From NCBI RefSeq assembly GCF_020042345.1, contig NZ_CP083387.1:1240001-1304000 (forward strand): DNA of 64,000 nucleotides, given 5' to 3'. Each line of letters begins with the position of its first letter. Positions within the stretch are counted from its first letter, which is position 1. This DNA comes from Arachidicoccus terrestris (GTDB lineage: Bacteria > Bacteroidota > Bacteroidia > Chitinophagales > Chitinophagaceae). The notes beneath the pieces were generated by a model. That model ran no database searches. It was given only the letters and a program-made list of their open reading frames with translations, and was not told the origin of the DNA. Positions 8,674 to 17,657 of the stretch are shown here, piece by piece. Made by a program: the position numbers and the translations under genes.

Positions 8674-8746
8674 GCGGAAGTAGCTCAATTGGTAGAGCGA
8701 TAGCCTTCCAAGCTATAGGTTGCGGGTTCGACCCTCGTCTTCCGCT
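8674..8746 (+). tRNA. tRNA-Gly(TCC)
   Basis: A 73-base cloverleaf with a GCGGAAG/CTTCCGC acceptor stem. The anticodon loop CTTCCAA gives anticodon TCC, reading GGA/GGG. Confidence 0.97.
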
Positions 8747-8841
8747 CAAAAGAGTTCAAAAAGCCATATCCTCAAAGACAATCACTAAGAAAAGTCAGGG
8801 AATTGGCCCTCATGGCTCAATAACTTTCCAATTATCAAAAA

Positions 8842-8913
<72 letters not shown>

Positions 8914-8974
8914 CTACTATAATAGGATAGAAGATTTTATGCTATTATTGTATGTTTAATAGCAAATATTAATA

Positions 8975-8982
8975 TACATTTG
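8975..8982 (+). promoter_or_regulatory. Possible -7 element upstream of tuf
   Basis: TACATTTG matches the -7 consensus TAnnTTTG about 92 bases before the tuf start. The -33 position reads GTTTA rather than TTTG, so the site is only suggestive. tuf may instead be read through from the tRNA promoter. Confidence 0.4.
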
Positions 8983-9074
8983 CACGAAATTTAAACTTTT
9001 TTATAAAATCTGGTCTGTGGTCATGCGACTGTGGACCGTTGCATTGTAAAACCACAACAAAAAACCGATTTAAA

Positions 9075-10262
9075 ATGTCAAAAGAGACCTTTAAGAGGGA
9101 GAAACCCCACGTAAACATTGGTACCATTGGTCACGTTGACCACGGTAAAACCACTTTAACAGCAGCCATCACAACTATCCTGTCTCAACAGGGTCTGGCT
9201 CAGGTAAGAAACTATGACGATATCGACGGAGCTCCTGAAGAAAAAGAGCGCGGTATCACTATCAACACCGCTCACGTTGAGTATCAGACGACAACGCGTC
9301 ACTACGCACACGTTGACTGTCCGGGCCACGCTGACTACGTAAAAAACATGATTACTGGTGCTGCCCAGATGGACGGCGCTATCCTGGTTGTGGCTTCTAC
9401 CGACGGTCCTATGCCTCAAACTAAAGAGCACATCCTGTTAGCTCGTCAGGTAGGTGTACCAAGAATCGTCGTTTTCATGAATAAAGTTGACCTGGTTGAC
9501 GATCCTGAATTGTTAGACCTGGTTGAAATGGAAATCCGTGAATTATTAAGCTCTTATGGATTTGATGGTGACAACACGCCTATCATCAAAGGTTCCGCTA
9601 CTGGTGCCCTGGCTGGTGAAGAAAAATGGGTTGCAGCTATCAATGAATTAATGGCCGCAGTTGATGAATATATTCCTCTGCCTCCTCGTCCGGTAGATCT
9701 GCCGTTCCTGATGTCTGTTGAGGACGTATTCACTATCACTGGTCGTGGTACTGTTGCCACTGGACGTATCGAGCGTGGTATCATCAAAGTTGGTGAGCCA
9801 GTTGAAATCGTTGGTCTGGTTGAAACGCCTTTACAGTCTACTTGTACCGGTGTTGAAATGTTTAAGAAAATTCTGGACGAAGGTCAGGCTGGTGACAACG
9901 CCGGTATCCTGCTTCGTGGTATTGAAAAGAAAGATATCCGTCGCGGTATGGTAATTTGTAAACCAAAATCCATCACTCCGCACACTGAATTCAAATGCGA
10001 AGTTTATGTACTGAGCAAAGAAGAAGGTGGACGTCACACGCCTTTCTTTACTAAATACCGTCCTCAGTTCTATTTCCGTACGACTGACGTTACTGGTGAA
10101 GTTAGCCTTCCTGAAGGAACTGAAATGGTTATGCCAGGTGATAACGTAAGCCTTACTGTTAAACTGATCATGCCTATCGCAATGGAAAAAGGATTGAAAT
10201 TCGCTATCCGTGAAGGTGGACGTACAGTTGGTGCAGGTCAGGTTACTGAAATCATCAAATAA
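9075..10262 (+). CDS. tuf: Elongation factor Tu
   Basis: EF-Tu, 395 residues, which delivers aminoacyl-tRNA to the ribosome. The G motifs are all present: [10 protein letters not shown] (P-loop), the switch I region [17 protein letters not shown] (G3), NKVD (G4) and the SAT segment of G5. They are followed by beta-barrel domains 2 and 3 ending in [13 protein letters not shown]. The frame is open 12 codons upstream, but [14 protein letters not shown] is the canonical Bacteroidota start. Codon use is strongly biased, as expected for a highly expressed gene. It lies between the tRNA cluster and tRNA-Trp. Confidence 0.98.
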   Translation: MSKETFKREKPHVNIGTIGHVDHGKTTLTAAITTILSQQGLAQVRNYDDIDGAPEEKERGITINTAHVEYQTTTRHYAHVDCPGHADYVKNMITGAAQMDGAILVVASTDGPMPQTKEHILLARQVGVPRIVVFMNKVDLVDDPELLDLVEMEIRELLSSYGFDGDNTPIIKGSATGALAGEEKWVAAINELMAAVDEYIPLPPRPVDLPFLMSVEDVFTITGRGTVATGRIERGIIKVGEPVEIVGLVETPLQSTCTGVEMFKKILDEGQAGDNAGILLRGIEKKDIRRGMVICKPKSITPHTEFKCEVYVLSKEEGGRHTPFFTKYRPQFYFRTTDVTGEVSLPEGTEMVMPGDNVSLTVKLIMPIAMEKGLKFAIREGGRTVGAGQVTEIIK

Positions 10263-10304
10263 GTCGTTTCTAACTAGTTCTTTAGTATAGACACAATATA
10301 AAAA

Positions 10305-10341
10305 CCAATTAGCTAATTGGCACACGCTAATTAGCTAATTG
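10305..10341. repeat. Duplicated palindrome between tuf and tRNA-Trp
   Basis: CCAATTAGCTAATTGG (10305-10320) is a perfect 16-base palindrome. AATTAGCTAATTG recurs at 10329-10341, just before tRNA-Trp. It has no T run, so it is more likely an RNA-processing signal or protein site than a terminator. Confidence 0.6.
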
Positions 10342-10346
10342 TTTCT

Positions 10347-10417
10347 ACGGGCATGGTGCAACGGTAGCATACGGGTCTCCAAAACCTTTGATCTGGGTTC
10401 GAATCCTAGTGCCCGTG
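10347..10417 (+). tRNA. tRNA-Trp(CCA)
   Basis: A 71-base cloverleaf with an ACGGGCA/TGCCCGT acceptor stem. The anticodon loop CTCCAAA gives anticodon CCA, and the T arm is CTGGG-TTCGAAT-CCTAG. The outermost anticodon-stem pair is a C/T mismatch. It lies between tuf and secE, a common Bacteroidota arrangement. Confidence 0.95.
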
Positions 10418-10510
10418 CAAAAATTGAGATTAATTTGAACCAAGTGGTGAAGTTTTCACGACCAGTTCAAATTATTTTCATATAATTGCATTTCATTATT
10501 ATCACTTAGA

Positions 10511-10705
10511 ATGAGTAAAGTATCCTCCTATTTAAAGGAATCTTACGAAGAGTTAATGCATAAGGTGACCTGGCCTACCTGGTCAGAGTTGCAGCAATCT
10601 ACTGCTATTGTATTGGTATCCACAGTTTTAATTACTGCCGTTGTATGGCTAATGGACACCGCTAGCAGTTCCGTGCTCAAATTCATCTATTCTCTCTTCA
10701 AGTAA
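10511..10705 (+). CDS. secE: Preprotein translocase subunit SecE
   Basis: A 64-residue single-pass membrane subunit that clamps SecY in the general secretion channel. The short amphipathic N-terminal helix (SYLKESYEELMHKVTWPTWSE) carries the conserved VTWPTW motif before one membrane span (about residues 34-60). The length fits the minimal SecE form. nusG follows after 26 bases and is surely co-transcribed. Confidence 0.95.
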   Translation: MSKVSSYLKESYEELMHKVTWPTWSELQQSTAIVLVSTVLITAVVWLMDTASSSVLKFIYSLFK

Positions 10706-10731
10706 TATTCACCCTTAAGGAAATAACAGCC

Positions 10732-11349
10732 ATGGTAACCGAAGAAAATGTAAATCCGCAAAATAACGCTGCCGGCGAGGAGTCTCAGGAAGAGAACACC
10801 AAATGGTACGTATTGCGGGTGGTGAGCGGAAAAGAAAAGAAAATCAAAGAATATCTGGACAAGGACATTATTCGTAATGAATGGTCTGATATTATCAAGC
10901 AGGTTTTCTTACCCATGGAAAAGATCTGGTATGTACAAAAGGGTAAGAAAGTAATGCGCGAAAAGAACTATTATCCTGGTTATGTGATGATTGAGGTGGC
11001 AAAAGGGAAGTTAACCGATGATATTGTTCAACATATCAGCGGCATCACCAATATCATGCATTTCTTAACAGACGGCAAGGGCAGCAAAGGAAATATCATC
11101 TCTCTGCGTCGTTCCGAGGTCAATAAAATGCTTGGTAAAGTAGACGAAATGAATGATCAGGGTGAAATCATCAATGAGCCATTTATTGTTGGGGAGACTA
11201 TTAAAATCATTGAAGGACCATTTAATGACTTTAATGGTGTCATCGAAGAGATCAATGACGAGAAGAAGAAGTTAAAGGTGACAGTTAAGATATTTGGCCG
11301 TTCTACACCAGTGGAACTGAGCTATGTTCAGGTAGAAAAAGTACTGTAA
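10732..11349 (+). CDS. nusG: Transcription termination/antitermination factor NusG
   Basis: A 205-residue NusG. After an acidic N-terminal extension of about 22 residues comes the NGN domain (KWYVLRVVSGKEKKIKEYL, then PGYVMIEV), which binds RNA polymerase across the cleft. A C-terminal KOW domain follows (IVGETIKIIEGPFNDFNGVIEEI) and contacts Rho or ribosomal protein S10. It is co-transcribed with secE. In most bacteria rplK follows directly; here a strong hairpin closes the operon. Confidence 0.97.
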   Translation: MVTEENVNPQNNAAGEESQEENTKWYVLRVVSGKEKKIKEYLDKDIIRNEWSDIIKQVFLPMEKIWYVQKGKKVMREKNYYPGYVMIEVAKGKLTDDIVQHISGITNIMHFLTDGKGSKGNIISLRRSEVNKMLGKVDEMNDQGEIINEPFIVGETIKIIEGPFNDFNGVIEEINDEKKKLKVTVKIFGRSTPVELSYVQVEKVL

Positions 11350-11410
11350 GGTTTATTCCTTACGCTTTTTCACCGTCTTTTGCAACGCTAACTGCCTATA
11401 CGGCATTAAT

Positions 11411-11456
11411 AAGCAGCTAATAATTGATTGATTATCAATTATTAGCTGCTTTCTTT
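11411..11456 (+). terminator. Strong terminator after nusG
   Basis: A perfect 18-bp inverted repeat (AAGCAGCTAATAATTGAT and its complement, 11411-11428 and 11434-11451) with a five-base loop, followed by TTCTTTTT. It ends the tuf-secE-nusG transcript and may also act on the minus strand for dps. Confidence 0.9.
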
Positions 11457-11572
11457 TTATCTTTCCAAAATAATCCTTGCCAAAACTGCAAACCGGCTCA
11501 TCCCGGATCCTTTTTCAATATAAACGCCGTTCTATCTGTGACCGGCGGCGGTCTGAGGGGTAGGGATCTATT

Positions 11573-12112
11573 CTATTTTGTATTGGAGATATAGCTACGG
11601 ATAAACCAGGCCCACTCTTCATGGCGCTGCAGAAGTCCTGTAATAAAATCTGCGCTCCCGGCATCCTTGAACTTGTCTTCAAAATCATCAATATCATTTC
11701 TCAGATACCGGATGATGGTTTCGTGATCACTGAGCAGGTTCTTCAGCTGTTCGATCTGATCATTCGTGTATTCTCCCTCTAATAAATTCGCCTGCTTCAG
11801 GAAGTCCTGAAGGCGCCCTTGTGCATAATGGCCTATTTTACGAATTCTTTCTGCCACCTGGTCGATAACTTCGGCCAGCTCATTATAAAGCCTTTCATAG
11901 AAAAGATGCATTTCCATAAAATTAGGGCCTTCAACATTCCAGTGATAATTACGGGTTTTGGCATAGAGTATTTGTTCATCTGCCAGTAATTGCTGCAGCT
12001 TGTTGGCCACAGCTTGCGCATGTGTCGGTGTGATTCCGATTTCAACTGGGGTACTAACTTTTGTTTTCTTGAGTTTCTCGCCGGTAGCGGCTTTAAGTTT
12101 TCCGTTTTTCAT
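11573..12112 (-). CDS. dps: Dps family ferritin-like DNA-protection protein
   Basis: Dodecameric mini-ferritin that oxidises and stores iron with hydrogen peroxide and protects DNA. The intersubunit ferroxidase signature is visible: NYHWNVEGPNFMEMHLFYE with the metal-binding His, then YNELAEVIDQVAERI with Asp/Glu ligands. The N-terminus is Lys-rich (MKNGKLKAATGEKLKKTK), which in relatives helps DNA binding. A Met ten codons upstream (12142) is also in frame; the Lys-rich start at 12112 was preferred as nearer the usual length. No promoter could be fixed. Stress regulation by peroxide or stationary phase is likely from the family. Confidence 0.93.
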   Translation of the reverse strand: MKNGKLKAATGEKLKKTKVSTPVEIGITPTHAQAVANKLQQLLADEQILYAKTRNYHWNVEGPNFMEMHLFYERLYNELAEVIDQVAERIRKIGHYAQGRLQDFLKQANLLEGEYTNDQIEQLKNLLSDHETIIRYLRNDIDDFEDKFKDAGSADFITGLLQRHEEWAWFIRSYISNTK

Positions 12113-12411
12113 AATGCTTGTTTTTAATAATTCTATGGGCAAAATAGCCTTGTAATTAGAAAGGGTCGGCGTACAAGTTAAGAGTCTCTTGCTTCCCGCT
12201 GCAACAGCAGTTCCTTATCTTTTTTGGGTAGTGCTGTTCTGGCTACTGGCCTGACTGCTGTCATAAAGTTAGGACAGCATAGATACAGCACCAAAAGGAC
12301 AAGGTTAATAAATTGATAGAATTTAGCGACGCAATCCTTGATTTTGAATATGACAGGGCAAGTCAGCGCTCGATTATGTACCTTTGAGCCAACCGCAGCA
12401 GCAGTGGTATT

Positions 12412-12750
12412 ATGCTCATGGAAGACCATCTCATTGAACTGACCGTTCTGGACGTAGACGAATCTTATACAATAACAGCTTATCCTGGCCAATATCGCAG
12501 TTTAATGATGATGTTGTATGACCAGATCTATCTGGAGGATTTCGGGGAATGCCTGGGAATGGGCAGATGCGCTACCTGTGCTGTTTCTATTGAATCCTCA
12601 AAGGTTCCTCTTACCCAGTTTAACCGCAATGAGCGGGTGACCCTGTCTAAAGAAGGAATTACAGACCCGGATATTCATTTATCCTGCCAGATTGTAGTGG
12701 ATGAAAGTCTGGACGGTGCGATCATCCGGATTTATCATCCTGAAGACTAA
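12412..12750 (+). CDS. 2Fe-2S ferredoxin (adrenodoxin-like cysteine spacing)
   Basis: A 112-residue acidic ferredoxin. Cluster ligands are visible as GECLGMGRCATC, spaced Cys-x5-Cys-x2-Cys, followed by a distal Cys in LSCQIVVD. The five-residue first gap matches adrenodoxin/Fdx-type rather than plant-type ferredoxins. The partner is not evident: there is no isc operon or P450 nearby. A second Met two codons in (12418) could also be the start. It converges with the SDR gene. Confidence 0.88.
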   Translation: MLMEDHLIELTVLDVDESYTITAYPGQYRSLMMMLYDQIYLEDFGECLGMGRCATCAVSIESSKVPLTQFNRNERVTLSKEGITDPDIHLSCQIVVDESLDGAIIRIYHPED

Positions 12751-12757
12751 AAACAGG

Positions 12758-13456
12758 TTACAAAAACTGATGGCCGAAGTACTTTTCGATCAGCTGCTGT
12801 GTATATAACCGCGGGTCTGCTTCCAATCTGAGCTGTCTGAATAATGTCTCGGCCAAAGATTTATCCGTGTGATAATAAACACCTTTATCCACAAGGCGAT
12901 AGTTCGCTTTCAGTCCAGAGAGCACTTCAAACTGATGAACAATTTCGTAAATGGGTATATCTGCAGGATGCGTCAGAAACAGGACCTCATTACAGCTTCC
13001 CTGCTTAACAGCAGCATCTGCCATCTGAGCCAGATGGGCCACATCGATCAAATTCCGGGTGGTTTTAGTCCAGATATCAAAAGGCTCACCATTTTGAAGA
13101 TGACGGAAGATAAAATTCATCAGATTACCCGGCTGCCTGCTGTGCCCTACTACATTAGAAGTTCTGAGAATCAAAAACCGGTCCGCCTCAGCCTTGATAA
13201 GGCTTTCCATATTCAGCTTATGTTGCAAGTAAGGGGTGTTATTTTCCGGATGCCTGTCATCAACGCTATAGGAGCTTACGTAGACAAATAACTTGTCAGT
13301 ATGGCGGGCTATTTGTTCGCTGAGCAATGTCCGTTCTCTTAATCTGGCTTCGGAGTCTGCGCCCTTCAAATTAGAGAGCCCGGAAGCCGCATATAAGACC
13401 TCTTCCCTATCAACCGCCTTGAGTGCCGTTGCAATCATCCCACCACCTAAAACCAT
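12758..13456 (-). CDS. NAD(P)-dependent epimerase/dehydratase-like (extended SDR) protein
   Basis: A 232-residue protein with a Rossmann start (MVLGGGMIATAL) and a YVSSYS followed by YLQHK, giving the SDR YxxxK catalytic pattern. RTSNVVGH is the usual segment after the active site. The glycine motif is reduced (GGGMIA rather than GxxGxxG) and the protein is short for an extended SDR, so its activity and substrate are uncertain. It may be a sugar-nucleotide-modifying enzyme or a non-catalytic NAD sensor. It is divergent from lysS, 91 bases away. Confidence 0.75.
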   Translation of the reverse strand: MVLGGGMIATALKAVDREEVLYAASGLSNLKGADSEARLRERTLLSEQIARHTDKLFVYVSSYSVDDRHPENNTPYLQHKLNMESLIKAEADRFLILRTSNVVGHSRQPGNLMNFIFRHLQNGEPFDIWTKTTRNLIDVAHLAQMADAAVKQGSCNEVLFLTHPADIPIYEIVHQFEVLSGLKANYRLVDKGVYYHTDKSLAETLFRQLRLEADPRLYTQQLIEKYFGHQFL

Positions 13457-13533
13457 AGCTTTTATTGGTTTAAAATCGATTAACGTATGGCAGTAAAATT
13501 AAGAAGCCTTTCCCGAATTCCCGAATTCCTTAT

Positions 13534-13541
13534 TATCTTTG
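13534..13541 (+). promoter_or_regulatory. Probable -7 element of lysS
   Basis: TATCTTTG fits TAnnTTTG and ends six bases before the lysS ATG at 13548. The leader would be only a few bases long. A partial -33 (TTTC) lies 21 bases upstream. The site also argues against the in-frame ATG at 13539, which would fall inside the promoter. Confidence 0.5.
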
Positions 13542-13547
13542 CGCACT

Positions 13548-15065
13548 ATGAGTCAGAATCTTTCAGAACAAGAAATTATCCGGAGAGAAAAGTTGAAAGC
13601 GCTGGAGGCCGCAGGCATCCAGGCGTATCCTGCTCCGCTTTACCCCGTATCACATTATTCTCAGGATATCAAGTCCGCCTTTACAGAGGACAATAAGGAT
13701 GCATTTGCCGATGTCACGCTGGCCGGCAGGGTCATGAGTATTAACGATAAAGGCAAGGTATTCTTTATCAAGATCCAGGACAGTAAGGGAATCATCCAAT
13801 TATATGTCAAAAGAGATGAAATCTGCCCGCAGGAAGACAAATCTTTCTGGAGCTTGGTTATAAAAGGCCTGGATCTTGGCGATTTTCTGGGTGTCAAAGG
13901 ATTTGTATTTATTACACGGACAGGAGAAACTTCTATACATGCAAAAGAGCTGACTTTACTGGCTAAATCCCTGAAGCCACTTCCGGTGGTTAAAAGAGAT
14001 GAATCCGGTCAGGTTTTTGACGCGGTTTCTGATCCGGAATTCCGCTATCGTCAGCGGTATGCAGATTTGGTCATCAACCCGGATGTAAAAGATACTTTTA
14101 TTAAGCGGACAAAAATTATCAATACGATCCGTGAATTCCTGAATGCGCAGGGTGCGCTTGAGGTGGACACACCTGTCCTGCAGGCCATCCCGGGTGGCGC
14201 CGCCGCAAGACCTTTTATCACCCATCACAATGCGCTGGATATTCCTTTCTACCTGCGTATCGCCAACGAGCTGTACCTGAAAAGGCTCATTGTCGGTGGC
14301 TTTGACTGGGTATATGAGTTTAGCAGAAATTTCAGGAATGAAGGTATGGACCGGACCCATAATCCAGAGTTCACCGTTCTGGAATGGTATACGGCTTATA
14401 AGGACTATATCTGGATGATGGAAACCACAGAGCAGTTAATGGAGAAATTAGCTATCGCCATCCATGGAACAACCGAAGTGCCGCTAGGAGATAAAACCAT
14501 TAGTTTCAAGGCTCCCTTCAAGAGGATATCTATTTTTGATGCTATTAAGGAGAACACCGGCATTGACATTAGCGACAAAGACGAAGAAGGCTTAAGGGAT
14601 GTCTGCAAAGAATTAAAAATAGAGGTTCCTCCCAATATCGGAAAAGGCAAGCTCATTGATGAAATCTTCGGTGAAACTGCTGAACATACATACACTCAGC
14701 CAACATTCATTATAGACTACCCTATAGAGATGTCGCCTTTGACTAAAAAGCACCGGGAGAAGCAAGGACTGGTAGAACGTTTCGAGCTGATGATCAATGG
14801 CAAGGAAATCGCTAATGCTTACAGTGAGCTGAATGATCCGGTCGATCAACGTGAACGTTTTGAAGAACAATCCAAACTCATGGAAAGAGGTGATGACGAA
14901 GCCATGTTTATCGACCAAGACTTCTTAAGGGCCCTTGAATATGGTATGCCTCCTACCAGTGGTATCGGTATCGGTATTGACAGGCTGGTCATGATGCTGA
15001 CCAATCAGGCATCCATCCAGGATGTACTTTTATTCCCGCAAATGCGCCCGGAGAAACAGGATTAA
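13548..15065 (+). CDS. lysS: Lysine--tRNA ligase, class II
   Basis: A 505-residue class II lysyl-tRNA synthetase. The N-terminal OB-fold anticodon-binding domain runs to about residue 150 (VTLAGRVMSINDKGKVFFIKIQD). The catalytic domain then has motif 1 (FLNAQGALEVDTPVL), motif 2 (YEFSRNFRNEGMDRTHNPEFT) and motif 3 (GIGIGIDRLVMML). The C-terminus ends with VLLFPQMRPE, as in family members. The start was chosen because MSQNLSEQEI is canonical and the -7 element lies just upstream. A palindromic terminator follows. Confidence 0.97.
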   Translation: MSQNLSEQEIIRREKLKALEAAGIQAYPAPLYPVSHYSQDIKSAFTEDNKDAFADVTLAGRVMSINDKGKVFFIKIQDSKGIIQLYVKRDEICPQEDKSFWSLVIKGLDLGDFLGVKGFVFITRTGETSIHAKELTLLAKSLKPLPVVKRDESGQVFDAVSDPEFRYRQRYADLVINPDVKDTFIKRTKIINTIREFLNAQGALEVDTPVLQAIPGGAAARPFITHHNALDIPFYLRIANELYLKRLIVGGFDWVYEFSRNFRNEGMDRTHNPEFTVLEWYTAYKDYIWMMETTEQLMEKLAIAIHGTTEVPLGDKTISFKAPFKRISIFDAIKENTGIDISDKDEEGLRDVCKELKIEVPPNIGKGKLIDEIFGETAEHTYTQPTFIIDYPIEMSPLTKKHREKQGLVERFELMINGKEIANAYSELNDPVDQRERFEEQSKLMERGDDEAMFIDQDFLRALEYGMPPTSGIGIGIDRLVMMLTNQASIQDVLLFPQMRPEKQD

Positions 15066-15090
15066 TTTCAATAAAATTCGTTATAAAAAG

Positions 15091-15115
15091 GCCCCGAAAT
15101 TTCGGGGCTCTTCTC
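15091..15115 (+). terminator. Terminator of lysS
   Basis: GCCCCGAAATTTCGGGGC is a perfect palindrome (15091-15108) followed by the pyrimidine-rich TCTTCTCTT. The A run on its left side could serve the minus strand too. Confidence 0.75.
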
Positions 15116-15183
15116 TTCTTAATTGCCAAAACATTAGGTATCAAAATTGGTCGCTGTCTGACCTGAATCCGAATAAATAAACC

Positions 15184-16050
15184 TTAATTTGTAGGAACCG
15201 GCAATGGGTCTTCAGACACAGGGACAGCCCCTGGGTCATCAGACGGCACAGAGTTATCAATCAAAACTTTATAGGGCCCCCAATACTCCCAATACCTTTC
15301 CGGTAACGGCTCTCCGGTCTTTAAAGGAAATTCAGTAATGATCGCAGGATTAATTGGACGAGGATAAAAGTCATCCAGAATACTGGGAGGAAAAGCAGAC
15401 TCAATAGAGATACTATGCAGATAGGCTATATTAGCCATCGGATTTGAACCTGATTTGAACGGAATATAATTTCCATTGCTCTCATGAAAAAACAAGAACA
15501 TCGGTTCAAAGACATATCCAGGGATATCATTACCTGCATTCAGAATCGCCTCAAACCTATCGACTGTAGACAAATGAAAGAAATTAATTCCATTTGCATT
15601 AAATGCTCCGATCACCGCCTGATTTAATATGGAAAAGTCTTCTGGGCTAATTAAGCTTAATAATGACACGCAAGAAGCAGAATCCGTAAACGGCAAAAGG
15701 GGTTGAAGAGCATCTACAGGTGTCCCGTTATCTGGAGAAGTTGGCAATTCAGGACCAGATGATTCATGGGGCGTTGGCGGAACATAGTTTTCAAAATAAT
15801 AGTCTCTGCACGCCAGATAATTTGCTATAGCTTCAGCACTTGTGGAATCAATCAATTGTTCTTTAATGAGCTTCCTCCAACATTCGTTGAGATCCATAGT
15901 AGAACCGAGTTCAATTGCCTCCGAATTCATATAAGCATTGTTTAAAGGCGAATATAATAGTTCGGATTCTGGAGTTCGAGATTCCAACTGAGATCGTTTA
16001 TTACAACAAATAAAAAAAATAGCGAAAAAAACAGCCAATAAGTACTTCAT
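15184..16050 (-). CDS. Uncharacterised lipoprotein
   Basis: A 288-residue protein with a signal sequence ending in a lipobox (IFFICCNKRS), so it is probably a lipidated envelope protein. No family was recognised. Visible features are a Pro/Ser-rich stretch near residue 90 (PPTPHESSGPELPTSPDNG) and a Pro-rich C-terminus. The composition is more A+T-rich than its neighbours. It lies 220 bases downstream of the DUF4302 gene on the same strand and may be a late member or a bystander of that uptake locus. Confidence 0.6.
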   Translation of the reverse strand: MKYLLAVFFAIFFICCNKRSQLESRTPESELLYSPLNNAYMNSEAIELGSTMDLNECWRKLIKEQLIDSTSAEAIANYLACRDYYFENYVPPTPHESSGPELPTSPDNGTPVDALQPLLPFTDSASCVSLLSLISPEDFSILNQAVIGAFNANGINFFHLSTVDRFEAILNAGNDIPGYVFEPMFLFFHESNGNYIPFKSGSNPMANIAYLHSISIESAFPPSILDDFYPRPINPAIITEFPLKTGEPLPERYWEYWGPYKVLIDNSVPSDDPGAVPVSEDPLPVPTN

Positions 16051-16270
16051 AGTTTTTAAGTTTTAATTAAAAAATAAACACCCAAATATGGAGTGAGTTG
16101 TACTTCCCAATATCTTAATAAAAATCTTATTCCAAAATCACAGACTTTAAAGAAAGCCGCCCTTCGTCAAGAATTGAATTAACTAAATTAATAATATGCG
16201 TCCATTTAGACTTCGAGAATGGCCCCTGAAACAGCCCATTAATAATACTGAAGATCACTTGTCAACATAT

Positions 16271-17617
16271 TTATAAGTTATATGTTCCTCCGGTAAAGGC
16301 AAAATCTGGATGTTCAATACTGGTAAAAGATGCAAGAATTCCCGCATCAGGATCCACATAATAATCCAACTGAAAGGTGTCCTTTTCCAAGCGATCCGCC
16401 AAAATCGGGTTAAATTTGGCGCGGTGGGTATTCGCATTGCCATTCATCGTATTCAGTGTGAATTTAACCTTTCCGTCGTTGGTCATCGTATAGTTATAAG
16501 AATAAGTCGCATTATACCTTGTGCTGCCAGATAAATACAGTAAAACAAAGTCCATTGTCTTCGCGTCCGTATTAAAGTTCATCGTCAGTTGTTCAAACGT
16601 TCTGCCGGTATTCCCAAAACTGGTCGTCACCTGATGAAACCGGGTAGCAAAGTCAGCTGACCAACCCGGAAAACTTGTGACAATAGGAATAAGCACTGTA
16701 TTAAAGGTAGCTCCCAGCGCAACGAAAGCGGGAATAATGGGTTTGTCTGCAACCAAGACATCCGCAATGGCCCCATCAGCGAAACTACTGATTAGCTTGT
16801 CGTTATGCTTATCCAGTGTTACTCCCTTTAAAATCGATCCGTTAAAAGGAAGGGAATCCAACGCCTCTATCCCCTTTAATGTAAAGGCAAAATTGCAGGA
16901 TTTATAGTCAGCCGTTTGCGCGTCCACCCAGGTCAACGTCAGCTTCTTGCCACTAACATCTGCAGACAGCTGATATTGAGTCCCATTTTGGGCTTTTAGA
17001 TAGATAAAGGGATGCGTATTTAAATAAGTGATAAAGTCTACAATTGATCCATACAAGTCTCCCTCCAGGTAGGCCTTCTTCTCATCAGCAGAGGCTTTTC
17101 TCATGACCAGTTTCGTATCATTATAACGTCCGATCAACGTCATTTTCGAGACCTCTTCCGGGTGCTCATTCATTCTCTCCAGCAAGGAATCCGTTACATA
17201 GAATTCAAAATCCGAAACCAACCCGGCACCAAAGCTACCCCCATTCACGTTGGCATTCGGATCGGCCAATAAATGAATATAGGAATAGGTATCAAAAATG
17301 AGGGTGGGTTGCTGTAACGCCTTTAATCTGAAACTACCTTCACGCACATGGACGGTAGTGGCCGAATCAAAATCGCATAACATCTTCACGCGGTTTCGAT
17401 CGTCAAACTGCATCCAGAAACTATAGCCTCCGCCATCTTCCGTTGCAATGGTCGCCACCCAACCGTCTGAGGCCTTATCCAGCACCATCTGAAAATTGCT
17501 GAGTGCCTTCTTAATGCGTACATCTGCTGATTGCGAGAACACGCGTGTATCATCTTTTTTACAAGACGACACGACCAACAAAATACCTATAAAAACATAT
17601 TGAATCAATCTTTTCAT
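16271..17617 (-). CDS. DUF4302 lipoprotein of a SusCD locus
   Basis: A 448-residue lipoprotein (lipobox VVSSCKKDD) that matches the DUF4302 family, found almost only in Bacteroidota SusCD operons with an HExxH lipoprotein. The N-terminal pattern is visible: FQMVLDKASDGWVATIATEDGGGYSFWMQFD. It is presumed to be a surface-exposed ligand-binding or accessory subunit of the uptake complex. It directly follows the zinc lipoprotein gene (40-base gap), in the same operon as SusD and SusC. The ligand is unknown. Confidence 0.82.
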   Translation of the reverse strand: MKRLIQYVFIGILLVVSSCKKDDTRVFSQSADVRIKKALSNFQMVLDKASDGWVATIATEDGGGYSFWMQFDDRNRVKMLCDFDSATTVHVREGSFRLKALQQPTLIFDTYSYIHLLADPNANVNGGSFGAGLVSDFEFYVTDSLLERMNEHPEEVSKMTLIGRYNDTKLVMRKASADEKKAYLEGDLYGSIVDFITYLNTHPFIYLKAQNGTQYQLSADVSGKKLTLTWVDAQTADYKSCNFAFTLKGIEALDSLPFNGSILKGVTLDKHNDKLISSFADGAIADVLVADKPIIPAFVALGATFNTVLIPIVTSFPGWSADFATRFHQVTTSFGNTGRTFEQLTMNFNTDAKTMDFVLLYLSGSTRYNATYSYNYTMTNDGKVKFTLNTMNGNANTHRAKFNPILADRLEKDTFQLDYYVDPDAGILASFTSIEHPDFAFTGGTYNL

Positions 17618-17657
17618 TGTATGTATTTTACCGTTAATTATGCGAACATTTCACTCT

